Positions 44,993-54,540 of a stretch of 63,750 nucleotides of DNA are shown here, in pieces. The translations under genes and the position numbers were made by a program. The notes below the pieces were generated by a model. The model saw only the letters and a program-made list of their open reading frames with translations, searched no databases and was not told the DNA's origin. Origin of the DNA: Archaeoglobaceae archaeon (GTDB lineage Archaea; Halobacteriota; Archaeoglobi; Archaeoglobales; Archaeoglobaceae); NCBI GenBank assembly GCA_015520485.1, contig WAPX01000065.1, positions 1 through 63,750 on the forward strand, given 5' to 3'. Each line of letters starts with the position of its first letter. The stretch's first letter is position 1.

Positions 44993-46510
44993 TCAGTAAT
45001 ACCTGTAAGATGGGTATCTCTCCAAGATCATACCGGACACCTTAACGGGGGATTCTCTCATGGCAAGTTCTATAGCCTGATCAAGTTTCCAGTCCTTCTC
45101 AGCATATATCGTAAATAGTTTATCCCCTTTTCTAACGTGCTGACCAATCTTCTTATGCAAAACAATACCAGCCCCCTTATCTTTGGGTGCCCCAGCAGCT
45201 CTCGCAACCTTCACAACCACTTTGTTGTCAACTTTGGAAACAGCCCCATCTATTGGGGAGAAGAAGTCGTAGGTTTTATCACCAACAGCAACACTCTCAC
45301 TGCTCACGTTAGGATCTCCTCCCTGAGCCTCTATAATCTCCTTGAACTTCTTTAATGCTTTTCCAGATTCGAGTACCTGTCTGGCGTATTCCATGCCGTC
45401 TGCAGCAATTCCAGCCATTTCGAGAAGTGTGCCTGCTATTCCGAGCGATTTCTCTATTAGGGTTTTTGGAGCTTTACCCTTCTCAAGTGTTTCCAACGCC
45501 TCTCTCGCTTCAAGTGCCGGTCCAACTGCCTTTCCAACTGGTTGAGAACCGTACGTTATTGCACACGTAACGTTAAGCCCGAGCCTCCTTCCGAGAGTTA
45601 CAAAGTCGTTGGCGAGATCTCTTCCCTTATCTATGTCCGGCACTTTTGTTCCGCTTCCCACCGGAATGTCTATAACCACGAACTGAGCACCTATTGCTCC
45701 TTTTTTGGCCATAACACTTGCAAGGAGCTGAGAGTGTGGGTCTATGGAGAGAGGGTATTCAACCTTGATTATTTTGTCGTCTGCTGGAGCTATGTTTGTT
45801 GCCCCTCCCCACGCTATAACCCCTCCAACTCTCTCGGTTATTTCTTGTATCTCATCTACAGAGAGGCATACATCTGCTAAAACTTCCATTGTATCTGCTG
45901 TCCCGCTCGCAGAGGTGATTGCTCTGCTTGCAGTTTTTGGTATGTAAAGTCCGCTTGCAGCAACGATTGGAACTATGAGTAAAGAAATCTTGTTCCCCGG
46001 TACACCACCTATGCTGTGCTTGTCGACGATGGTACCTCTCTCGAACTTCACGGTCTCTCCGGTCTCTATCATTGCTCTTGTCATCCACTCTATTTCATCC
46101 ATATCCATTCCGTAAAAGTAGTTTGAAAGCACGAAGGCTGAGAGCTCTATTTCGTTAAGAGCGTTGTTTACTATGTCCGCTATTATCGAGTAAATTTCTT
46201 CTCTTTTCAGCTTGTGTCCATCCATCTTTTTCCTTATGTACTCTACGCTTGGCGGCTTTGAAACCGGATGTACCTCTATTTCTCCTCCCTCCTCAACCTC
46301 CAGGTGATCCATAACGTTTTTGGATATTCCGATTTCTCCCCTTTCAATCATTCCCGTTGCAATCTGCACATCTGCAACTATGCTCTTTTTTCCAAAAATT
46401 AATTTAATCCTATCTCCAACAAGCAATCCAAGCTCCTGAGCGTCTTCCTGACTTAAAATTGCGGAAGCTCTATCCATTTTAACCGGTATGAGCTTTACTC
46501 TTAGCTTCAT
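44993..46510 (-). CDS. deoA: AMP phosphorylase (archaeal DeoA family)
   Basis: This is a 505-residue nucleoside-phosphorylase-fold enzyme that phosphorolyses AMP to adenine and ribose-1,5-bisphosphate, the first step of the archaeal AMP salvage route to RuBisCO. It has a dedicated N-terminal domain (about 1-84). Catalytic and phosphate motifs are TIVDKHSIGGVPGNKISLLI, TSASGTADTMEVLADVCLS and 'IVVKYPLSIDPHSQ'-like sequence (here KVEYPLSIDPHSQLLASVMA). The AMP form is supported by the N-terminal domain. RuBisCO itself is not in the window. Confidence 0.92.
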   Translation of the reverse strand: MKLRVKLIPVKMDRASAILSQEDAQELGLLVGDRIKLIFGKKSIVADVQIATGMIERGEIGISKNVMDHLEVEEGGEIEVHPVSKPPSVEYIRKKMDGHKLKREEIYSIIADIVNNALNEIELSAFVLSNYFYGMDMDEIEWMTRAMIETGETVKFERGTIVDKHSIGGVPGNKISLLIVPIVAASGLYIPKTASRAITSASGTADTMEVLADVCLSVDEIQEITERVGGVIAWGGATNIAPADDKIIKVEYPLSIDPHSQLLASVMAKKGAIGAQFVVIDIPVGSGTKVPDIDKGRDLANDFVTLGRRLGLNVTCAITYGSQPVGKAVGPALEAREALETLEKGKAPKTLIEKSLGIAGTLLEMAGIAADGMEYARQVLESGKALKKFKEIIEAQGGDPNVSSESVAVGDKTYDFFSPIDGAVSKVDNKVVVKVARAAGAPKDKGAGIVLHKKIGQHVRKGDKLFTIYAEKDWKLDQAIELAMRESPVKVSGMILERYPSYRYY

Positions 46511-46624
46511 GGTAACTACATATTCTGAAACATTTTTAAAATTTTGCTGGAAAAGAGAAAGCGCATCAAAATAATGGCATAAAATTTAATTTTTTAGCAA
46601 TTCAAATAAAATTCAAACCACTCA

Positions 46625-48049
46625 TCAAACCACCCGCCACCTCGTACCCCTCGGCGTGTCTATGAGCTGGTAACCCATATCTCTGAACTTTTCTCTGATT
46701 TCGTCAGCCCTCTCAAAGTTCTTCTCCCGCCTGCAGAGTTCTCTCTCCTTTATCAGCTCGATCATATCAGAGTTAAGAACCGGAACTCTTCTGTAGTTTT
46801 CGAGTATTCCAAGAATGCTGCAGAGTTCCTTCATCGTATCGAAAGCTCTGCTCAGGTAGTCGAGGTTGAGATCTGCATTTTTCACGATTCTGTTTACGCT
46901 GTTCGCAAACCTGTGCAGGGCTGCAAAAGCTAAGGGCGTGTTCATGTCGTCCTCCATTGCAGCTACGAACTCTTTTCTGAGCGTTTCTGTCGCCTCTCTT
47001 AGCTCCGGGGAGGGTTGAGAAAGTGTAACGCCAGCACCGCTTTTCAGAGCTGCGATTTCCATGTCTATTGCTTCAAGCGTATTTCTCAGGTATTCGTAAG
47101 CTTTTCTGCACTTCTCCATCGACTCCTCGCTGTAGTCAATTGCCGTTCTGTAGTGTGCTGAGAGCAAAAAGTAACGCAAAACCTCGCCGTCGTACTTTCT
47201 CAGAACGTCCCTGATCTTCACTATGTTGCCCAGACTTTTGCTCATTTTTTCTCCCCTTACCATAACGAAGTCGTTGTGAATCCAGTATCTAACAGGCTCG
47301 ACGCCAGAGAGAGCGAGGCTCTGAGCTCTCTCGTTTTCGTGGTGGGGGAATATCAGGTCCTTTCCACCCCCGTGGATATCGAAAGGCAGGCCGAGGTACT
47401 TTTCAGCCATGACGCTGCACTCTATGTGCCATCCCGGCCTTCCCGTACCCCACGGAGAGTTAAAAACAGCCTTTGCTTTGACATCCTCCTCCTTCGCAGA
47501 TTTCCACAGGGCAAAGTCCTTTACGTCTCTCTTCCTCGGGTTTGGTTCTATTCTGTGCCTGTTGAGCTCATCCAGACTCATTCCTGAAAGCTTTCCGTAA
47601 GATTTCAGAGCTGGAACGTGGAAGTAAACGTCAGAACCGTTCTCTCCCTCAACCACGTAAGCGTAGCCCTTCTCTAAGAGTCTGCCTATGGCAGATATTA
47701 TTTCGTCCATGTTCTCCGTAACTCTTGGATTGATCGAATCCCTGACGTTTAACTTTTTTATATCTTCTTTATAAGCTGATATAAAATATTCTGATATTTC
47801 TTTAAATGATTTACCTTCTTTTACAGCTTTTTTAACTATCTTGTCGTCAACATCCGTAAAGTTCTGAACGTATCTGACAGCATGTCCCTTCCACTCAAGG
47901 TACCGCCTGAGAGTATCAAAAACAACAGCGCATCTTGCATGACCTATGTGGGAGTAGTCGTAAGCAGTAATACCGCATACGTACATTCTTACAGTCTTTT
48001 CAAGCTTTAACTCCTCTTTTTGTTTTGTTAGCGTATTGTAAACCTTCAT
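46625..48049 (-). CDS. cysS: Cysteinyl-tRNA synthetase
   Basis: This is a 474-residue class I aminoacyl-tRNA synthetase charging tRNA-Cys with cysteine. YVCGITAYDYSHIGHARCAV contains the zinc Cys and the HIGH motif (His34-His37). GWHIECSVMAEKYLG, FPHHENERAQSLAL and GEKMSKSLGNIVKI (KMSKS) follow. The C-terminal helical domain ends in RGTRWRVV. Present alongside sepCysS. Confidence 0.96.
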   Translation of the reverse strand: MKVYNTLTKQKEELKLEKTVRMYVCGITAYDYSHIGHARCAVVFDTLRRYLEWKGHAVRYVQNFTDVDDKIVKKAVKEGKSFKEISEYFISAYKEDIKKLNVRDSINPRVTENMDEIISAIGRLLEKGYAYVVEGENGSDVYFHVPALKSYGKLSGMSLDELNRHRIEPNPRKRDVKDFALWKSAKEEDVKAKAVFNSPWGTGRPGWHIECSVMAEKYLGLPFDIHGGGKDLIFPHHENERAQSLALSGVEPVRYWIHNDFVMVRGEKMSKSLGNIVKIRDVLRKYDGEVLRYFLLSAHYRTAIDYSEESMEKCRKAYEYLRNTLEAIDMEIAALKSGAGVTLSQPSPELREATETLRKEFVAAMEDDMNTPLAFAALHRFANSVNRIVKNADLNLDYLSRAFDTMKELCSILGILENYRRVPVLNSDMIELIKERELCRREKNFERADEIREKFRDMGYQLIDTPRGTRWRVV

Positions 48050-48110
48050 AACTCGCTCTGAGCTGATTAACGGATTATTTATCTGTTACTGTTATTCGTT
48101 ACCTTTCAGG

Positions 48111-50912
48111 CTACTTTTTCCAGAACTTTCTTGTTACGATGAACCTCTTTTCAGCTTCGAGCAGTTCCCTGAAAAATTCCTCATCGCTTCTGTAGAATTT
48201 GGATAGTATCCTCGCAGCATTTTCTGCTCCAACGCCAAACGTATTCATGGCGTAAACGGCTCTCTTTCCGTAGCTCATAACGAGGTTTGCTATTCTCATA
48301 AGCTCCTCCTTCGTGTACTCCTCAATTCTCCTCCTTGCGTTCAGGCAGGCCACCATTTTCGACTTGCACTTAATGCATCTGATTTCTTCTCCCACATCTC
48401 TCACCTGAACTCTTATTTTGCATCCGCAGTTTACGCAGTAAAGCCAGCAGAATTCTTTTTCTATTCTGTTTTTGAAGACGTGTAGAATTGCAGATGTCGG
48501 CTTGGACGGTATGAGCAGGTCAAAAGATTGCTGTCTCGTGGCAGTGGAAATCTCTCCGAGGTCGTTTAGCTCAACCACGTCTATTTCGTCGAACAGTTTT
48601 TCAACAACGGTTTCTAGTCTGTCAACGTCAAACCTCTCCGTGAGCACTTCTCTAACTGCCTCCCTGTAAACTGGAGTGTCCTTCAGCTTTAAGGCAAATT
48701 TTCTGATGTTCATTCTCGTAATGTCAGCGTTTTTGCTCAGTATTCCGAACTTTCTGGCAGCGGAGATGACCTTCCACTGAAAGAGTTTAGTGTCGAGCAT
48801 TGCCCTCTCGGCAAGCCACCTGAGAGCTCTGGCGTGGTTTTTCAGCTCTCTCAGAATTTCAACTATCTCTCCAGTTTTTGCCGGCGAGAGCTTTATCCTG
48901 TAGGGATCCACCTCAACCGAAACGCTCGTACCCCTCCTCGCCGAGAGCAGCATTGCCAGTATCCTTCCCAGAACCTCGTTCACCGTGTGCCCGAAGCACG
49001 CATTCACGACGACAGTGCCCCTGCCCCGCTCCACAGTGATCAGTCTGTCAGAAGGGATTACGTCCGTTCTGTCTATGACCTTCACGACTTCCTCGCACGC
49101 ATTTCTGTTCGTACTGAACTTCTTTTGAAGCGTATCCACCGTTTTTTCTTTTCCAAAGGAACATATCATCTTCTTTATCCTTTCCCTAAGCTCTCCAACT
49201 CCTGCTGCCACCTCGTAGGGCACGGGTATTTCTTCTCCAACCCAGCTCGGTATCTCGCCTTCTCCGCTAACAGGCTCAACTTTTACAACATCGCTCACAT
49301 CAACAATTCTCCACAGCTCTCCCTTCATGGCAAATACTTCTCCTCTGAAACTCGTGACGAAAACTTCATCCAGCACACCAACAGCCTTACCGGAAATTAT
49401 GTCTATAACCCTGTACTTTCTCTCATCCGGAATCATAGAGATATTGTCGTAGAAGTACCTTCTTGTTTTGACCTTTGGAAATATCCTCGAGCTTCCGTAA
49501 TCGCAACTCTCATCGCTCTCATTTTCCGTTACTCCGGTCACGCCAATCACACCGTTTTTCTCGAGAAACCTGCACACATCGACGAATTCTTCAAAGCTCA
49601 GATTTCTGTAGGGATACGCCCTTTTTACGATCTCGTAGGCTCTTCGAACTTCGATTCCTCCGTACTCCATTGCAATAGATGCAATCTGGTTCGCGAGCGT
49701 ATCCAGGCTCCCTTCGTGGCTTTTTTCGAACTCCATCTCTCCCCTCCCGGCCATTTCGGCAATTACCCACGACTCCATTATTTCGTCAAATCCGGAAACA
49801 ACTATAACTCCTTTCGACTCCTCTCCAGCCCTGTGTCCGCTCCTGCCAACCCTCTGCAGAAGCCTCGACACCTGTCTCGGGCTGTTGTACTGCACGACGC
49901 AGTCTATGTGTCCGATGTCTATTCCAAGCTCCATGGACGAAGTGCATATTAGGGCTTTTACCTCTCCGTTCAGCAGTTTTCTCTCAGCCTCGAGCCTCGC
50001 TTCCTTGGAGAGCGAGCCGTGATGAACCTCGACCTCCGCTATTTTTCTGAGCTTTAAAGCCAGAGCCTCTGCAGTTTGTCTGGTGTTCACAAAAATCAGG
50101 GCTGACTTGTGCTTTTCCAGTATCTCAGCCATGTACCTGAGCTGTGCTGCCACCTCCTCATCAACAAACAGTTTTTCAGCCAGATTTCTGTCCTCTTCTC
50201 TGATTTCAGGCTTAACCACCGAAAAGCTGTAGTCCTTGTTCTCGTAACCCTCAACGACCTCGATGTCCTGATTTCCGCTGAAGAAAGCGGACACCTCTTT
50301 CACGTTTCTCACCGTTGCAGAGAGGCAGATTGTCTGAAATTTTGCTATCTCTCTCAGCCTCTCCACGGCAACTGAGAGCTGAACACCTCTTTTACTCTGG
50401 AAAAGCTCGTGGACTTCGTCGATTATCAGAAACCTGACGTTTTCAAGCCACTTCCTCAATCTCTTTCCCAGAAGTAAAAGCTGGAACGTTTCGGGAGTCG
50501 TAACCAGCAGATGTGGTGCATGCTTCGATTGCTTCGCTCTCTCGGACTTCTTGGTATCTCCGTGCCTCACAGCCACTTTAAGTTTAAGCAATTTGCACAG
50601 CCTGTCCAGTCTCCTGAGCACGTCCCTGTTCAGGGCTCTGAGGGGAGTGACGTAAACGATTGCCACGGGCTCGAGCTCTCTCTTCAGAACCTCGTTGATG
50701 GCGGGAACTACGGCTGCCTCAGTTTTACCGCTGCCGGTTGGAGCTACTATCAGGCAGTTTTTACCCTCAGAAATGACTTCAAAGCTTCTGATCTGTAACT
50801 TGTTTAGCTCCTCTATTCCGTACTCTAACAGAACCCTTTTCAGCTTTGGCAATAATTTTAACTTATCTGAATTTTTCTTTTCTACTTTTTTTACTCTTTC
50901 CCCGGATACCAT
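48111..50912 (-). CDS. lhr: Lhr-type DEAD/DEAH-box helicase
   Basis: This is a 933-residue SF2 helicase of the archaeal Lhr-like group. Motif I is CLIVAPTGSGKTEAAVVPAI (about residues 53-72). Motif II is FLIIDEVHELFQSKRGVQLS, with SAT in CLSATVRN. Motif VI is LLQRVGRSGHRAGE. A long winged-helix and beta-rich C-terminal half follows. The zinc-like cluster CWLYCVNCGCKI...IRCIKCKS lies near residue 830. Probable role: DNA repair or replication restart. It stands alone and is divergent from the protease gene. Confidence 0.92.
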   Translation of the reverse strand: MVSGERVKKVEKKNSDKLKLLPKLKRVLLEYGIEELNKLQIRSFEVISEGKNCLIVAPTGSGKTEAAVVPAINEVLKRELEPVAIVYVTPLRALNRDVLRRLDRLCKLLKLKVAVRHGDTKKSERAKQSKHAPHLLVTTPETFQLLLLGKRLRKWLENVRFLIIDEVHELFQSKRGVQLSVAVERLREIAKFQTICLSATVRNVKEVSAFFSGNQDIEVVEGYENKDYSFSVVKPEIREEDRNLAEKLFVDEEVAAQLRYMAEILEKHKSALIFVNTRQTAEALALKLRKIAEVEVHHGSLSKEARLEAERKLLNGEVKALICTSSMELGIDIGHIDCVVQYNSPRQVSRLLQRVGRSGHRAGEESKGVIVVSGFDEIMESWVIAEMAGRGEMEFEKSHEGSLDTLANQIASIAMEYGGIEVRRAYEIVKRAYPYRNLSFEEFVDVCRFLEKNGVIGVTGVTENESDESCDYGSSRIFPKVKTRRYFYDNISMIPDERKYRVIDIISGKAVGVLDEVFVTSFRGEVFAMKGELWRIVDVSDVVKVEPVSGEGEIPSWVGEEIPVPYEVAAGVGELRERIKKMICSFGKEKTVDTLQKKFSTNRNACEEVVKVIDRTDVIPSDRLITVERGRGTVVVNACFGHTVNEVLGRILAMLLSARRGTSVSVEVDPYRIKLSPAKTGEIVEILRELKNHARALRWLAERAMLDTKLFQWKVISAARKFGILSKNADITRMNIRKFALKLKDTPVYREAVREVLTERFDVDRLETVVEKLFDEIDVVELNDLGEISTATRQQSFDLLIPSKPTSAILHVFKNRIEKEFCWLYCVNCGCKIRVQVRDVGEEIRCIKCKSKMVACLNARRRIEEYTKEELMRIANLVMSYGKRAVYAMNTFGVGAENAARILSKFYRSDEEFFRELLEAEKRFIVTRKFWKK

Positions 50913-51131
50913 TACTGTTTAAAGATTTTCGGGAGAACAGTTAATTAATGCTTTCATGGTGTTCCAAACGAGTTGCCCTGTGATTCATTTGATAACGCGA
51001 AGAAGTCATTAACAGCTCGTGCTGATTTCTGCATACACGGAGTTGCCGTTTTCTAACCGTTTAGACTGTCATCTTGTTCTCTCCTGTCGCCCTCCCAAAA
51101 CTTTTTTTGTCCCGAATTCACAGTTCTTTAC

Positions 51132-52994
51132 ATGCTCAGAAGCAGAACTGCAGTACTTTCAGTTTTATCAATTCTGCTGATACTGTGCCCGGTAATCGTA
51201 CCAATGCCTGCTCAGGCTCAGTTCGTACACGCAAGGAAAGTTGAGATACAGGCAGTTGCTGTAAAAACTGGGCCAAAGCCAGAAGGTGCTGTGATAAACA
51301 TAACCGTAGTAGTCACACCGGGAAACGGAGAGGTGTTCGTTTCCACTCTGCCCTACACTGAAATCGACATGCAGGGAAGTGCGCAGCTCGCAGCCCTCAC
51401 AGCGTGTGATTTGCTTGGACTGGACTACATGAAATACGACTTCTTCTACACGATACACGCAAACGCACCAATAGTTGGCGGTCCGTCCGCCGGAGGAGTC
51501 ATGTGTATAGCAACGATTGCCGCACTGAAAAACCTGAGCATAAGAAGAGACGTCTTTATGACGGGAATGATATACCCGGACGGATTCATAGGGCCTGTAG
51601 GAGGGATCCCCTACAAGCTCGAAGCAGCTGCCAGTCACAAGGCAAAGTACTTCCTCATTCCAGCCGGGCAGAAGATAGTTTACGTCAGGGAAACGAAGAT
51701 CGTTAAAAATGGCCCGTTTATATTCGAATCCACAGTCGTAAAGCCGGTTAACGTGGTGAAGCTCGGAGAAAAACTCGGAGTAAAGGTTGTGGAAGTGGAA
51801 ACGGTGAATCAGGCTCTCGAGTACTATACGGGATACAGGCTTGAGCAGAAGAACGCAACCGTTAACCTGACAAAGTACTCGGATGTGCTGAAAAAGCTCG
51901 CTGACAGGATGAAAAGCAAGGCTGAAGATCTTTACAGCATAATAAGCCAGATTGCCACAAGCGACGAATTATCTCAGGTAAACAAAATGATGAACCTCGC
52001 ACAGAAGGAGTACAGCGAAGGAAAGTACTACACCGCAACAAGCGAGTGGTTTACGGCCATGATCAGAATGAGGTACATACAGTACGAGCACACGATAAAG
52101 ACGGAGCAGGCACTGGAGAACGAATTCAACAGGGTTCAGAGAGACATAAACAACATGATGAGCTACCTCAACTCGTCAAGCAAGTCAGTCGGACTTGAAA
52201 GCTTTCAGCTTTACGGTGCAGCAGAAGAGAGGGTTACGATAGCTCAGAACTACCTGAACAAGGCTGAAACATCTCCAGACATCGACACGGCATTGTCTTA
52301 CCTCGCCTACGCGAGGGAAAGAGTTGAAAGCGCAAGACTCTGGTTATCTCTGCTACCGGGAATAAAGGAGGACATACCACTTGGAAAACAGGAGATAAAG
52401 AGGAGGGCACAGCTGTACCTGAGTCAGGCCGAATCACTGTTGGTGTATGCGGGCTCCATTTACGGTCAGAAAAATCTGCTCGATCTGGCACAGCAGGACA
52501 TCGATAACGGAAGGTACCAGCTCGATCGTGGACTGTACTGCGGTGCAGCTCTTTCCGCAATAAACGCAATAACTGAAGCGAGTCTGAGCATAGAGCTGAT
52601 TGGCGTACCTAACTCCTTAACAGGTCAGCAGCTCCTTCAGGAGAAGATAAACGCGTCGAGGAAGGATGCGCAGATAGCCATAGCTCAGCTCGAGAAGCAC
52701 GTAACTCCCATTCTGCCGGTTGCTTACTACGAGTTTGCAGAAACGAGCAAGAACCCGATAACAAAGCTCGCGTACTTCAAGCTTTCGGAAAGAATAGCCA
52801 AGCTGATAGGCGTTCTCGCAAAAATACACCAGCACAGCAAACTCGTAAAGGTGAACCATCCACCTGCTCCAAGTTTCGAGGAGTCAGCAAGCGAGAACGC
52901 ACTCAGAATCAAAACGAGACTGCCCGGATTCTGCGTAACGCTTGCGATTGCTGCAGTATTCCTTGCCGTGACAATCAGGAGAAGGAAAAAGTAA
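51132..52994 (+). CDS. Secreted/membrane-anchored Lon-like (S16) protease
   Basis: This is a 620-residue exported protein. A signal peptide (hydrophobic 6-24, cleavage near PAQAQF) is followed by an S16 Lon-type proteolytic domain with the Ser119 nucleophile in APIVGGPSAGGVMCIA and Lys162 in GPVGGIPYKLEAAASH, giving the Ser-Lys dyad. A long helical repeat region follows (about 235-580, coiled-coil and TPR-like). One C-terminal transmembrane helix (CVTLAIAAVFLAVTI) ends in RRRKK. No AAA+ domain is present, so it acts outside without ATP. BtpA follows at once. Confidence 0.87.
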   Translation: MLRSRTAVLSVLSILLILCPVIVPMPAQAQFVHARKVEIQAVAVKTGPKPEGAVINITVVVTPGNGEVFVSTLPYTEIDMQGSAQLAALTACDLLGLDYMKYDFFYTIHANAPIVGGPSAGGVMCIATIAALKNLSIRRDVFMTGMIYPDGFIGPVGGIPYKLEAAASHKAKYFLIPAGQKIVYVRETKIVKNGPFIFESTVVKPVNVVKLGEKLGVKVVEVETVNQALEYYTGYRLEQKNATVNLTKYSDVLKKLADRMKSKAEDLYSIISQIATSDELSQVNKMMNLAQKEYSEGKYYTATSEWFTAMIRMRYIQYEHTIKTEQALENEFNRVQRDINNMMSYLNSSSKSVGLESFQLYGAAEERVTIAQNYLNKAETSPDIDTALSYLAYARERVESARLWLSLLPGIKEDIPLGKQEIKRRAQLYLSQAESLLVYAGSIYGQKNLLDLAQQDIDNGRYQLDRGLYCGAALSAINAITEASLSIELIGVPNSLTGQQLLQEKINASRKDAQIAIAQLEKHVTPILPVAYYEFAETSKNPITKLAYFKLSERIAKLIGVLAKIHQHSKLVKVNHPPAPSFEESASENALRIKTRLPGFCVTLAIAAVFLAVTIRRRKK

Positions 52995-52995
52995 C

Positions 52996-53805
52996 ATGAT
53001 GATAAAAACTCCTAAAAAACGTTTGAGAGAGATGAGCGGAGAAGAATTTCCCGAAGTCGTCTGCGTAATCCACCTTCCTCCACTTCCGGGCTCTCCGCTG
53101 AACGAGCTTGAAGTCGATGAGATAACTGAGCTCGCACTTTTGGATGCAAGAGCCGCTGAGGAAGGGGGAGCTGATGCGGTAATAGTGGAGAATTACGGAG
53201 ATGTGCCCTTTCCAAAGAAAGCAAATCCGGAAACGATTGCTGCCATGTCTGTAGTGATGAAAGAGGTCAAAAAAGAGATAGGAATTGCTGTTGGCGTCAA
53301 CGTTCTGAGAAACGACGCAGTTGCAGCCCTGGCAATAGCGAAAGCCAGTGGAGCCAGCTTTGTAAGGGTTAACCAGCTCTTTTTCTCCTCTCTCTCACCG
53401 GAAGGATGGCTGGAGAGCTGTGCTGCGGAGGTCATGAGGTATAAGCGTGCAATACGCTGTAAGGCAAAGGTTTTCAGCGACGTAAACGTGAAGCACGCAC
53501 ACCACTTCGCATCTATGGAAGAATACGCAGAGAACTTTGAAAGAAGCCTCGCAGACGCAGCAGTTGTTACGGGCACTTCAACTGGAAAGGCCGTTAGCCT
53601 TGAGGAGCTCGAATTTTTCAGGAGCAACCTTTCTCGCCCTGTGTACGCTGGTAGCGGAGTTACACCAGAAATAGCGAAAGAGATAGGCAAAAAGAATCTT
53701 GCTGACGGAATAATAGTCGGAACCTACGTAAAAATGGATAATCGCATAGATTCGGGGAAAGTTGAGAAAATAGCAAAGGAGTTTAAGGCGTTTAAAAAGT
53801 CCTGA
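52996..53805 (+). CDS. BtpA/SgcQ family protein
   Basis: This is a 269-residue TIM-barrel protein of the BtpA family, named from photosystem I biogenesis in cyanobacteria but widespread in archaea with unknown role. Marks are VVCVIHLPPLPGSPLNELEV, EGGADAVIVENYGDVPFPKK, IGIAVGVNVLRNDAVAALAI and DVNVKHAHHFASMEEYAENF. The C-terminus is GIIVGTYVKMDNRIDSGKVE. It starts 2 bp after the protease stop, so the two genes are co-translated. Confidence 0.87.
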   Translation: MMIKTPKKRLREMSGEEFPEVVCVIHLPPLPGSPLNELEVDEITELALLDARAAEEGGADAVIVENYGDVPFPKKANPETIAAMSVVMKEVKKEIGIAVGVNVLRNDAVAALAIAKASGASFVRVNQLFFSSLSPEGWLESCAAEVMRYKRAIRCKAKVFSDVNVKHAHHFASMEEYAENFERSLADAAVVTGTSTGKAVSLEELEFFRSNLSRPVYAGSGVTPEIAKEIGKKNLADGIIVGTYVKMDNRIDSGKVEKIAKEFKAFKKS

Positions 53806-53942
53806 GGTTTTTATTTTGCTATTCAAATTATTTAGATTTATAATTTTTAATTTGCAAAATTATTATTTGCTGACTGCTTTAAGTTGAGGGTATATTTACT
53901 TTTTTACTCACTGCAGTAACGTTGTTAAAATCGGTAACAAAA

Positions 53943-54002
53943 ACGTTATATACAATGATGTAAAAAACTTAATTGTAAACGGTTTACAAAACGGTTTACA
54001 AA
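53943..54002. promoter_or_regulatory. Promoter and operator-like palindrome of the Cys-rich small gene
   Basis: A TATA box (gttatata, 53945-53952) is followed 20 bp later by a perfect inverted repeat with 8-bp arms, TTGTAAAC-G-GTTTACAA (53973-53989). Its right half is part of a tandem 12-mer, acggtttacaaa (53979-53990 and 53991-54002). The related words acgttgttaaa occur at 53919 and 54015. The dyad sits where transcription would start, so repressor binding would block initiation. Confidence 0.6.
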
Positions 54003-54051
54003 GTTTTTTAAATCACGTTGTTAAAGCAGGTTTTGTTGTGAGGTGGTAAAA

Positions 54052-54285
54052 ATGGAAATTTTAAATAAAGAGGTCACTCTGGAAGGGCTGGTATACAGGA
54101 GGCCTGCTTGCTGCGAGAGCGGGGGGTGCTGTTTCGAGTGCGTTTCAGGCCTGTGTCCTTTTGGTTACGATGTTGTGGAGGATTGCTTTCCACACATGAC
54201 TACTTTCCAAAAACAGCTGTTCATAACATTGTTTGAGCTGAGAATCTGCGCTCTAAAACGTTGCAAAAATCAGAGCGATCATTAA
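54052..54285 (+). CDS. Small cysteine-rich protein, unknown
   Basis: This is a 77-residue protein with nine cysteines, seven of them between residues 17 and 32: PACCESGGCCFECVSGLCPF (two CC pairs, then single cysteines), followed by VEDCFPHM and RICALKRC. The dense cluster suggests metal or Fe-S binding. The tail is helical and basic. GAGGTGG lies about 7 bp upstream of the ATG. Because it sits behind a strong operator-like dyad, it may be a metal- or redox-regulated gene. I do not recognise the family. Confidence 0.7.
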   Translation: MEILNKEVTLEGLVYRRPACCESGGCCFECVSGLCPFGYDVVEDCFPHMTTFQKQLFITLFELRICALKRCKNQSDH

Positions 54286-54396
54286 CAACTTATGCATTCT
54301 GGGCTGCCTCGTCATAGTTCATTTGGAAAGAGTAAAGTTTGTAGGTGTACACGCCACTCTGAAAGTCATGGTAGGGATTAGAACTCGAAAAAAGAG

Positions 54397-54467
54397 AGCC
54401 AGGGCCCGGATTTGAACCGGGGTCAGCGGATCTGCAGTCCGCCGCATAGCCCCTCTGCCACCCTGGC
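54397..54467 (-). tRNA. tRNA-Cys (anticodon GCA)
   Basis: This is a 71-nt cloverleaf. The acceptor stem is GCCAGGG/CCCTGGC, the anticodon stem is GCGGA/TCCGC around CTGCAGA (anticodon GCA, Cys), and the T arm is CCGG/CCGG around TTCAAAT. The discriminator is U, as expected for tRNA-Cys. CCA is not encoded and there is no intron. Confidence 0.94.
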
Positions 54468-54540
54468 ACCACTAGTATTCGCAGCGGTGTTCACAGAGAA
54501 AGTGAAAAGCTTGATATTTAATGGTTGTGGTGTTTCCACT

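Noticed and set aside
48834-49952. A 372-codon plus-strand frame
   Set aside because: It lies wholly inside the Lhr-type helicase gene on the opposite strand and has no recognisable features.
54412-54540. Upstream extension of the DUF1464-type gene
   Set aside because: It would read through the tRNA-Cys gene on the other strand; the GTG at 54541 starts directly at the conserved phosphate loop.
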